In this document: positions 33,692 through 44,320 of the stretch, one piece after another | Numbering within the stretch: position 1 is the stretch's first letter | Layout of the letters: every line of letters begins with the position of its first letter | The notes under the pieces: model-generated | The model's database searches: none | What the model was told of the DNA's origin: nothing | Seen by the model: the letters and a program-made list of their open reading frames with translations, nothing else | Source of the DNA: Pochonia chlamydosporia 170 | Taxonomy: Eukaryota > Ascomycota > Sordariomycetes > Hypocreales > Clavicipitaceae | Assembly (NCBI RefSeq): GCF_001653235.2 | Contig: NC_035795.1 | Location: 1,116,001 to 1,180,000 of the forward strand | Reading direction: 5' to 3' | Length of the DNA stretch: 64,000 nucleotides | Program-made: the position numbers and the translations under genes

Positions 33692-36671
33692 GACCAACGA
33701 GTGCGGTCTTCATTCAATATTACGACGCCACGGCTATACATACTTGACCAAAATCGAGCATAATCTACGCATCATACCACCCACCCATCCTCGACACAAT
33801 GTACGCAAAAGCGATTCGAATTCAAGGTTCGAGTTAGCAGCGTAACCTAGTTGCAGGTTTTCTACGTCTCATACGTCTTGTCTTCTTCCTACTTATTACT
33901 TTATACCCATCCCTATCCGAACTTTTGCGATCTTTTTGCATAAACATATTCCCTTTGGATGATTTGCGTTTTACAATAAATAATTCAAGCAGGCGTCATA
34001 ATCTGCCCCGCTGCGACATTGGGACGCATAGTGCTGGGCGGATTGGCCCAAAACATGCGTACGCGGTGTACATGTACACGTACATAAAATGTATATGCGT
34101 GTACACCTTGGCAGCCGAAAACAGACGGCGCTGCTTCACTTTCTGTCTTGTTGGTTTATTACGAGGGAAAAGCACATGGTCTTAGATTGAAAACATGGCG
34201 ACGGGGCAACATCTTTCTTTTGGCGGTTTAATATTTTAGCACTGGGACATACAGCAGACTTCTTGTGTTTGTTTTAGTATCTGAACGTGGCGTGCTTGCC
34301 ACACTTGGTTGCTCCTCGAGGGGACATGGTGGCATCTGATACTTATTTACTCCGTACATCCCTTGATGTCACGGGCTGGGTGGAACATGTTTTTTGTCTT
34401 TTTGGATGGGCTGTTCTTTTCTTCGGGACGGTTGAGCCGACATCAGCACGAATAGATCAGCCGGTGATTTGGTATACGGGTACTGCATTTGCACGGAAGA
34501 CAGGGAGTGGAATACATATACGTTTCAATGATATCGCATTGGATAGTTGCAGCTGTCACGGTCTCCCACCACGATTGCAACATACCTAAGTACATTGCGT
34601 CAGTGACTGTTACATTCATTCCTTCATCATCTGGGTATTTATTATGTGCCGTGCCAGCAAAACCAGTCACCTCCAAGAGCAGTGTCAATCTAGTAACACT
34701 TCATTTTCGATCACTTTTACCCACACCCCTGCGGATTGACTCACCCTTCACCCTGTCGCAATCGGAAGTCTCATCCTGTCTTACATCCCGCCATACACAC
34801 GGAGCACAAGTACAGCAGTACCGCCCTTCAACCAGGGCAGGGCAGCGTGAGACATTTCAGATTTTTTGATCTTTTTATTTTTTTTGGTCCTCTCAAAACA
34901 TGGGAGTGAGACAATCACATCGAGAGTCACGTGAGTGATTTGGCGGTGAAGGACTGTGCTTTTTGGATGGTGATTGTTTGGGGGTTACACCGCGTGTTTG
35001 AGCACGTGTGTGTGCGATGGGTGAGTTTGTTGTAGTTGTGAGGCTGGTGGATGAGTTTGCTGGTTGGGATTTGGGGTGTGGCTTGGTAGATAGGGTGATG
35101 ATGAGAAGTGGTTGTGAGCTTACTGAGGAACTTGGATGAGAATGGAGGTACTTGTATCTGTTGTTTGTAATGGGTATAGAAATTGTGGTGTAGTGACTCG
35201 ACGTTAGACGCCAAGCATTCTTTCAGTGTGTTAACGAGCACGCGGTTCGAGGTTCAGATCTTCAAGTAGATACTCCATACTTTTATGTGAAAGCATCTGA
35301 ACAGTCTGGTGTATCCGTCAGTCGCCTCATGCACGACCCGGTGTACGCCATAGCACATACTCCAACTCACGCACACAAGGCGGTATGCCCTTCAACTATC
35401 AGACATTCTAGATATCCATCGTGGCATCCTACGAACTAGAACCTGATGAGATGATCCTCAAACAATCAAGTAGTAAGCTCACAGTACTTGAATCATAAGT
35501 GTAGAAACCTGGTACCAGCCCAACCACGGCGACAGCCTACATAAGGTGATACCACAAGTAGCCACACTCTTCAACATACAAGTCAGAAATCACGACCACA
35601 CTCGGGTCCATACGCACTGCACCAATATTCCCACACACATCTATAAGAAAGCCCCCAGTCCAGCTTGAAAACATGCTCACCTCCACACCAAACTCGCCAT
35701 CATCAAGCAAACTCACATCCAACTCGACCAGCACAGCATATCCACAACCCAAAAACCAACCTAACAACCTAGCCAGCTCACATACCCAACACCAACGCCC
35801 AATATAGCACATCACTTACCCACACGCAAAAAACACAAAAACTTACACATCACGCCAAGCCAACACATACCGCGCAGACACACCTACGCCCCGACCACCC
35901 AGCGAACCCACGCACAGCACGTTTCAGACACGGATAGTTTTGTTTCCCTCCCAGCGCCAGCGGCGGTCAAAAATGCCAAGGTCGGAATTAGGCGCCAATT
36001 TTGGAGCCAAGAGAACAATTTGGGCTGGGCTGACTAGTCGAGTCAGATACTGTACACTGAACATTGGACCAATTGGTGTCGGCAGTTGAAAATGACGGGG
36101 GATGAACGGGGCAATCTTGGCTCATGAACTAGTGGAAATTGGATACCACCTGAGGCACCGGGGTAGTTGGAGGGAAATTACACCATCCTCACAGAGTACA
36201 AACAGACAGTTGACAACGAATGAAGAAACTCAACTTCAATGAAGCTCGTCCCAAGTAGACTTAATAAATTACACCATTATGAATCAGATGCTAAATGTAC
36301 AAAGAAAGATCCAAATATATTTTGCTTGTCACAAGAAATAAACACCAAAGACTCCCATCAAACCTAGAGAAGAAAAGCTTTGCCAAATGAGGAATGAGGA
36401 AATAGAAAGATAAAAAGGCCCAAAACGTACAATCAGCAAGACCCTTTACCTTCACATCCCACCCATTTATGCGTCCCATGGATGATAAAGAAAAATGGTG
36501 GCGCTTATCGCTCGCCTCTGGTGAAGTAGTCCCTTGCATGATCCGGATCGAGTTGAGCTCTTTTCACTGTTTCGTTCATATACATTTAGCGAGAGCTTCA
36601 GCGAAGCAGTCTCGCCCATGGGACATTCGAGACAACCAAACTAAGTGGACCCGTAGTCATCTCATTTTCCT
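33692..36671. other. Gene-poor region with a strand-composition switch
   Basis: About 3 kb without a supported gene. From about 34930 to 35200 the plus strand is G/T-rich with very little C; from about 35520 to 35900 it is C/A-rich with little G. A TCACGTGA palindrome lies at 34927-34934 and a TACTCCGTAC motif at 34348-34357. A minus-strand frame at 35537-35812 has protein-like composition but no ATG context, motif or splice partner that would let me call it. Confidence 0.45.
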
Positions 36672-38434
36672 TTACAATGAAATCTTGATGCCGAAAGAGG
36701 CACCCAGACCCCAGCCCTGCTCACAACCCAAGGGGCCGGCGGCCTTCCAGTAGTCGTTCTCGAAAGAGAAGAAGACGACTGAGTCGCCGCACTTCTGTCG
36801 GATCGACTTGACGGCAATGGACTGCTCGCTGAGACCAGGAATAGCCAGGCCGTTGGTGATACCCGTCACGGGCCAGCCAGTCTCAAGGGTGATGACCTTC
36901 TTGCCGCAAATCTTCTCGAGAATGTCCATCTGGCCCTGAACAAAGTTTCCGGCCTGGCTAGGAGCGATTCCAGTGTTGAAGAAGGGGTGGATATTGGCAC
37001 CAGTAAGGTCGATGACAGAGCAAAGAGTCGAGGACACGTCCTTGCGCTGCCAGATGTTGAGAGTCTCGGAAATGGTGACGAGACCAGAGTATTTACCGGA
37101 GCACTTGCTCTTGACAGCAACAACGAGGTCCTTGAGCTGCTGGGCAGAGCAGTAGTTGTTCATAATGGCCTCGTTACCGATGACGAGAAGCTCGACGAGA
37201 TCCCAGTGGTTCCATGCAGCGAGTTCGTCGACCTGCTCCTTGATATCGGGAGTGTTGATGGAGCAGCCAGAGCCCTTGACGAAGACACCGATAATCATCT
37301 TCAGGCCGTGCTTCTTGCAGGCATCTCCGACATTCTTGAGAGTGTTGCAGTCAGTAGAGTAGACTCGGACGTTGATGAAGCCAGCCTGCTTGATGGAGGC
37401 AATATCAACATCAACCTGGCTGGCACTCTTGCACTGGCCATTGCTGCCGACATAAGGAGTGTAGGTGATGCCCATGTGGTCATTAGAGCTCTTCAGGCCG
37501 CCAGTAGGGGGGGACTTCTTGGGAGCCTCGGGAGTCTTGACGGGAGGGGGAGGGGGAGGAGCCTGGGTCTTCACCGGGGCGGGAGCCGGAGCCGGGGTGG
37601 AGGTTGGGAGACCCTTGCTGGTGAGAGGGCAAATGGTAACGTAGCCGGTCTTGGTGACGGTGACGACCTGCTCGGGAGCAGTGTACGTGCCGGGCTTATA
37701 GGTGGCAGGAGTAGGATAGACGATGACGGTCTCCTCGCTGACCGTGGTGGTGATGGGAGCAATGGTGTAAGTACCAGCGCTGGGGCAGACGTAGGTGGTC
37801 TGGACAATGGTGCTGGTGGTGACGGTGCCGCTGGTGTGAACGGTAGCGACCGGGCAAGTGACAGTGGTAGCAGTCACGACAACAGTCGTCACGCCACCAA
37901 TGGTGTGAGTGCCCGAGGGAACCTTGGTCGAAGTGGCATCGCAAACAGTGGTGGTCTGCGTGACTGTGACGGTAGTCGCCGGGAAGGTGTAGGTGCCAGG
38001 AGTTGGGCAGGTGTGGACAACGGGAGTAGGCACCACAACGATCTCGGTAGTGGCAGGAGGAGCCTTGGTCGTCGGGGGAGGAGGAGGAGGAGCCGGAGTA
38101 GAGGACTCGGTGCAAGTAACCGTCTCGGTCTGGGTCTTGGTGGCGTGAACAATGACTATTCATCTCGTTAGCAAATTTTGGTCGACTGGAATCCTGCCTT
38201 CTCGAAGGGGGGCTCGACGAGACACCACTGTGTAAGTCGCTGTCGATGGGAACGTTGCTACGTACGAGTAGGCTCGCCAGTGATTGTCTTCCAGATGGTA
38301 GTGCAGCCAGGAGTGCACATCTCGCCGGTCTCATTCAGACCCTTCTTGAAAAGGTGCTCGTGGGCATGGCGGTGGTGGGCAGCAGAGACGCCGCTGGCCA
38401 GCGCCGCCAGGGCGACGGCAACAAATCCCTTCAT
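36672..38434 (-). CDS. btgE: Cell-wall GH17 beta-glucosidase/glucanase, BtgE type
   Basis: Secreted wall enzyme acting on beta-1,3-glucan. Exons 38434-38266 and 38155-36672 on the minus strand give 550 residues. A signal peptide (KGFVAVALAALASGVSA) is followed by a His-rich stretch and Cys pairs, then a Thr/Val-rich, Cys-containing region of imperfect repeats built on CPTPGTYT and PSAGTYT units (about residues 95-235), then a Pro-rich linker (APAPAPVKTQAPPPPPP). The GH17 domain begins near residue 280 (GITYTPY) and holds the acid/base Glu385 in IGNEAI and nucleophile Glu481 in LETGWP. There is no C-terminal GPI signal (ends GIKISL), so wall attachment must be by other means. Probable BtgE orthologue by architecture. 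A 394-codon antisense frame is a shadow of codon bias. Confidence 0.93.
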
Positions 38435-40803
38435 CGCGAAATATAAAGTGAGTTTGATCTTGGTCCGAAATCTCGAGTCGTTAGGAAAAGAATGCCCGCT
38501 AAAGGAGTGAAGCGGTAAGTTGGTGAATGGAAATGAACGAAAGGACGAAAGAAGCTGTGGAAGCCTTTTCTTGTTACGACCTCGACATTAGCGGTGGGTG
38601 CGTGAGGAGGGAGGGAGAAAGAGAGGAACCGAACCCAGCTGCAGCCGGGGACGTGGTTATTATTATGATAGTGATTTTGGCGGCCATGCAGGTCCAGTCA
38701 GACTGGCCTGTGTGTCTGTGGCAACATGGGTGCCCTTGGAACAGGGCATGGGTAGATGCAGTCGTCGACCATCCACTTCGGCCTGGGGGTCATATTCGTT
38801 CGGTCGGTCGTTCGTTCGTTATTAGTCCTGGCGTTGGGTTTGTTCCTGGATTCTCTCGCAAATGCCCACCCGCAAGGAACAATAACCGTCCATGCCCATG
38901 CCCACAATCAGGTACAGAAAGTCGCCGCAACGCCTCGGCGACTAGTCAGGTACCACAGGGAACCAGAGACAAGGGGTGTGGAAGCAATGCAAGCCACCGC
39001 CCTCACCGTTGGCTCCATCTGTCATCTGCGGCTTTCTGCGCAACTGGGCACACAGGCTCACGTACCTTGGCCAGCACCCAAGCTAGCCCAAGGGCCGCCA
39101 GCCAAAATAGGAGAGGGTGGAGATTCCAAGGTGCAGTTAATTTCCACCGTCCACTTGGCCCGTCAAAGGGGCGGTCACCAGCCCTTTGGGGATGGCTTTG
39201 GACCTTCAGAGCCACGTCGAATCCAACGTGGACCAGGGACTGTCGCCGGGGTTATTTTCAGGTCTGGGAAATGAGTGGCCATTTGGCTCTTCGCTGTGGG
39301 CACAACTCTAGCCATCCTTTTAGTGAAATGAGATGGAGTCACTTGCGAGTGCAATATCGCCTTGCAACTTGGCGCCAATTCCAGTGTATAGGGGAAGCGC
39401 CTTTTGCCTATGTGAATGGCCAACGTAACCCTGTACGGAGATGAGGCCTTTCACTTCGTTTGTAGCTTCGCGCTTGATGTTTTGATTTGGTTTTTGATGG
39501 TGAATGTAATTGTCATTCGGCAGGCGTGTTTTTGTGAAATGAGCACTGACGCACCAGCCAAGTCAACCACTCAGACTCAAGAGTCCGCTGTTCTTCGTGT
39601 AAGCGCCATTGTCTGTTGACGATCCTTCGCCCCTTTTGGCTGCGGCCCGTGTGGATTGAGATTGTTCCTGCATGCGACCGCATCCATCCTCCTGTCCAAG
39701 ACACCAACCAGACCACACCACCATTCTCAAGCCAACCCGTATTTGGTCTCTGTGGAGTCCAGCTTGGTTTGTGGCGTGTACTTTCTCCAGCAATCCTCTG
39801 GTCAAGCTCAATCTTGGATCGTTCTTTTTTTCAATGTTGATTGAATTTTCTCAACCTAGCATGTCATGCAAGTTTGATCTTTCAAGGTGCTGTGTGTGGT
39901 TTCTTACCCGCCACATTTGAGTGGATTGGTGGGAATGGACGGAGAACGGAGCTTGGTCTCTCGGCCGGTACTTCGTTCCTCAAGCTCTGGTTGCTTAGGC
40001 CATTTGAGACCTTGTCGCATTTTTGACTTGGCATTGTTGTCCCTTTTTTTTTTGGTCCATCGACGGGTCCTCTGGAGGCGCAGCTGGCAGAATGAAGTGA
40101 TGCCAGTACGGTTCCATCGACCAGTTTACGGAGTACTGCCCTGTCATATCCACAGAGTATTCCCGACTCTCTCCTTTTGCTTCGGGGTTGTTGGATTGCA
40201 CTGTCTTCCTTACTCATGGCTTAGTACCACTCCAACCGTCGGTCGAGATCGGTCACCAGCAAGGTTGCACAGTCTCCTTACCGGCTAATTACCTCCTGCC
40301 ATGCCAAATCATTTGCCACTGGCAGCAGTGGGCAAGTGGCGGTTCACCGAGTTCTGCCGTGTCTTCCGTGGACTAACTAGATTGCACTGCAACTCCTTGG
40401 TCCGAGCTAGTTATCGTAAAAAGGCGACGCTTCATCCATTGGGATGCTGTTGGATCGATTCATCGATCGGCCAGGGTGCCTGTTTCGCCGATCCATAATA
40501 CTGGATGTTCTGCTTGTTACGGAGGACGGAGTGGTTGAAGATCGTCCTTTGTTTGGTGTGCATTGATCAACATGGACAATTGACACTGATCCGCTTTCCT
40601 GTCGCCCTCTGTCAGGAGGTCGTTCGGATGGCTTGGCATCAAGTTGCTTGCAATATGATGTCTGAGCTTATTCATGTTGTGGAGCTGAATCGGAATGCGG
40701 GAAGTGCACTTGTTCAGGTGGGACGAACCGATGCGGTAGATGAAAGGATTTGAAGAGAACCAGAGAAATCGCCAATAGGTGTTGCTATGTTATTGTCATA
40801 AAC

Positions 40804-40831
40804 TCAATCGTCAATCGTCAATCGTCAATTG
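40804..40831 (+). repeat. Heptamer tandem repeat (TCAATCG)3 TCAATTG
   Basis: Three perfect TCAATCG units and a fourth with one change, in the promoter region of cyt-4 about 250 bases before its start codon. Confidence 0.9.
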
Positions 40832-40969
40832 AAACAGACCCGTCCACCGACTACTTTGGACTTTTGTGTAGTAGCTTGATGATGCTTCGAGGTAGGCAGC
40901 AAACAAAATGTTGACACGTCGGCAGATCCCCCTGGCGTGGAGTAAGTGCGACCCAAGCCATGTGGGGGG

Positions 40970-40977
40970 TCACGTGA
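40970..40977. promoter_or_regulatory. TCACGTGA palindrome (E-box) upstream of cyt-4
   Basis: A perfect 8-bp palindrome with a CACGTG core 108 bases before the chosen start codon of cyt-4. CACGTG is the classic binding site of fungal bHLH factors such as Cbf1-type proteins. Function is inferred from sequence and position. Confidence 0.45.
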
Positions 40978-41084
40978 TGGCGTGTCATCAAAAATCTTGG
41001 TTTGAGCTTCAAGCGTCAAAGGACGCGACAGATGCAGAAGCTCGGTATCTCATTAGAACTCATCCAAGGCGACCAGTAAGCGCC

Positions 41085-44000
41085 ATGCTACGGCACTCGA
41101 GGCAGACATATATATGTTGCAACTGCCTAGCTCGCCGTGCTAGTAGCCCCAGGGGATCCCTTTCTTTTCTCACTTCGCGCATAGTGGTACCTGACCCAGT
41201 CTCAAATGATAGAGTTCGTCCTCAAAGATTGAATTGAACCAGTATTCTGCATTATGCTTACAAATATTCCACCTGTGTAGAAATGGGCTACCACGCAAGC
41301 TCCAGCGGCCACGACCTCTGCCTATGGGAAGTCCAACATTCCCAATTCGCCGACGCCCGATTTCAATGACGGTAATATCGACGACCTTGTCGAAGAATTG
41401 CCAATTCGTGAACGTCTACGGCAATGGGCAATAACAAACGAAAATCTTGGACCGAGAGCCATGCCTCCAGATGCTTTCATCTTTGGAAATGTCGCCAACA
41501 GCTTCAGCCGAACGCAGTCAACGGGGTCGCGTGAACTTGATCAACTGCGGTTAGCGACTCGAAGCATGGCGGACGAGGAGGTATCTGCTGTAGCCTCTGG
41601 CTCAAGGAACCCTGGAGATCTAGTAGAATTGAGGTAAGGTCCCATCTTGGGTGGTGTCTTCACTCATCGCCATGTTGACTCACGAATCTGATAGACAACA
41701 AGGCTCTCGAGTCCCCGTATTTGCGATTTATCTTGGCTACTTTGGCGACAGAAATCACTTTTATGCGGCCAATGGGAGATGGGTTACGAGCATGGGATTT
41801 TCCGCTCTATTTACAGTTTCCAACTTTGCGACGATGCAAGAGTTACAACCCGTGTTGGCCAAGATTCCACGCCATGGCAGTCCGGAGGAATTCGATGAGT
41901 TGCGCGACAATGATCAAGGGCCATCAAGAGAAGATGGCATTGTGCTCATTGATAAGATGACCCAGTTCAGGAGGTCTTCGGAATCAGTCTATCAGGCAAA
42001 CATGACCAATCTTGATAGAGCTCGCGATCTCTTATCGAGGCCTCGAGAGATCAGGTATCTCAGTCTGTTTGAAATTGCCGATATCCTGCTCCCTGCAAAT
42101 ATGAAAGGATCTCGGGGTTTCCCTCCTCCAGCTCTGTATGCTGTTCACACAGCGCTATCCCAAAACGACATCGCATTTAGCCCTCTGAGCCCATCAGCTG
42201 ACTGTCATCGGCGTGACCACCTATTTGAAATTTTTCCTCAGAACCATGCGCAGATAATCACTAATATTGCAGCTTGGGTACGCGCGTATACTGACTCGAG
42301 TGCAAAGAAATCACGCCTGCTCAACCGCACTGACCTAGGAGAGATACCTCTGGGCAGATTTATTCTGGAAGCCCGTGAGGCTGTTGCAAAAAGCCGCGAG
42401 ACCCGCGAATGGACGCCACATGGAATTTTGAAAACGTCACCGAGCGTAACCTTGCCCGCAAGTGACTGGTCACCGGCTAGCAAAGACGTGATACAATTCC
42501 TCGAGTGGTGGGCGAGTTACAACTTGTTTGACGCGGGATCCCGATTCCATTCGTACGGCGCCCTCATTCTTCGGTCATTAAACCTGTATAGTGGTGCACC
42601 ACTGGACCAAAGTACGGCATGGACATTTCTTCAAGAGATCGGTGTTGTGGCTCCATGGGAAATTCCTTCTCGGTATAGAGTACGTCTTCCAGGAACGTCA
42701 GTTACCAAAGGTGGTGGGATTTCCCGTCCTGTGCCCCAATCCCTGAGGAAGTCAATACGGCCAGATATTGCGGAGGGTGCGAGAAAGCTACGATCTGGAT
42801 CGCCAATATTCTGTATCGATGCACCCTCCACGATGGTTATTGACGATGGTATTTCTCTGGAACGTACTGAACAAGCTGGCGAGTTTTGGATCCATGTCCA
42901 TGCTGCCGACCCTGCTTCGGTCATTAAGCCTGACTCGGAGCTGGGCAGGTTTATGGAGCTAATTCCAGAAAATATCTACCTTCCTGGCCATTTCCAGGCA
43001 ATGCTGCCATCGACCGTAGGAGATGGTGACCTCAAGGACTACAAGTCAGAGAGTTTGGTGAAGCAATATTCGCTTCGATCTGGTAGCCCAGCATTAACTT
43101 TTAGCGCAAAGGTGAATGAAGCTGGTGACATTCTGGATTACCGAGTTGATGCCAGCACGCTGGAAGATGTTGTATACATGGACCCCGAAGATGTGGCCGA
43201 CTTTTGTGGCGAGGAGACGCTGCCATCTCCTACAGGCTACAATTTTGAGGTTGGAACTCCCCCTGATGTCATCCAAACAACTCCTGAACGGCGCATGATG
43301 GCTACAAACGACTTGGGTGCATCGAGCAAGGATGACATTTTAACTCTATATCGCCTCGCAGAAGCACTCAAGCAAAAGAGGCTAGGGAAAGGAGCTTGGC
43401 CACATTTTTTCCCTCGGCCGTCGGTGCAGGTATTCTTCAACGATGCAATACCGGAAGCCGAAGCATCAGCTGGAGCAATTTCCGTTCCACCGGATCCGTA
43501 CATCAAAGTTGGCACCGAAACATCTACTGGCTGCTCTGTGGTGTCCAACACCATGGTTCTGGCAGGAGAAATCGCAGCTCGCTGGTGCTGTGAGCGTGGC
43601 ATTCCCATTCCGTATCGCAAGGATGAAAAGTCAGCGGAAAATTTCGACGCAGCATTCAACTTGGCAACAAAGGAGATTTACCCCTTGATTCACCAGGGCG
43701 TAGAGCCGTCGGCGAGTCACCGACAGCAACTGTCGAGGCTGACGGGAGGAATACAAATCTCATCACAGCCCGGGCCATATTTCCTTCTAGGGTTAGACAT
43801 GTACGCCAAGGCAACATCTCCTCTCCGTCGATTCTCAGATCTTCTCGTCCATTGGCAAATACACGCAGCATTGGCATACGAACGGGAAAGCCAGCGAAAA
43901 ATTGACCCAACAATGGACTCCCTGGACGCCATTCTTCCGTTCTCTAATACCTCGTTAAGCAATACGCTCCCACTGCTACAAACGCGTGAGAAAATGGCCC

Positions 44001-44320
44001 GGACCATCTCGCGGGGTACGTTGGATTGGATTCTCATCGCACTTGTCCGAGCGTGGCGTTTTGAGGACAAGGCGCCGCGCACGCTTCGCTTCACCGTCGA
44101 CTCACGCTGGCGTCAGGGCGTCCTGGGCCGTCTGGATATGTTTGACCTGAACGCCGCCATGGACATTGCCGGACTGAACGGATGTCGGCTTGTGAAGGAC
44201 GTCCGAGTCGGCGACGAGTTCGAAGTCGAGTTGGCAGATGTCAATGTGCACTCTCGGCAGATTCTTGTCAAGGCACTGCGATATCTCCCCAGTGACACCG
44301 CCAAGATTGTGCTGCCGTAA
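41085..44320 (+). CDS. cyt-4: Mitochondrial RNase II-family exoribonuclease (CYT-4/Dss1)
   Basis: 3'-5' exoribonuclease of the mitochondrial degradosome (with the Suv3 helicase), needed for mitochondrial RNA turnover and processing. Exons 41085-41213, 41281-41633 and 41695-44320 give 1035 residues, similar to the family. The start (LRHSRQTYICCNCLARR) is a basic presequence; frame is open upstream with ATGs at 40908 and later, but these contain no better targeting signal. Intron 1 uses a GTTCGT donor. The RNB domain spans roughly residues 520-890: active-site segment CIDAPSTMVIDDG (Asp536, Asp544, Asp545), HVHAADPAS, and YAKATSPLRRFSDLLVH. The position matching RNase II Asp207 is Val542. A C-terminal S1-like domain is degenerate. 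I am sure of the family; the first intron is less certain. Confidence 0.9.

Larger units (their letters stand above)
38435..41084. other. Divergent intergenic region between the GH17 gene and cyt-4
   Basis: About 2.6 kb. Both genes point away from it, so it holds two promoters. A 305-codon ATG frame at 38527-39444 has no motif and low-complexity composition and is not called. A heptamer array lies at 40804-40831, a TACGGAGTAC motif at 40127-40136 and a TCACGTGA palindrome at 40970-40977. Confidence 0.5.

Noticed and set aside
36987..38171. 394-codon plus-strand frame antisense to the GH17 gene
   Set aside because: Shadow of the GH17 coding sequence; low-complexity Gly/Arg/Ser translation, while catalytic motifs are on the other strand.
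38527..39444. 305-codon ATG frame in the divergent promoter region
   Set aside because: No recognisable domain, low-complexity composition, no splice structure; it lies where two promoters are needed.
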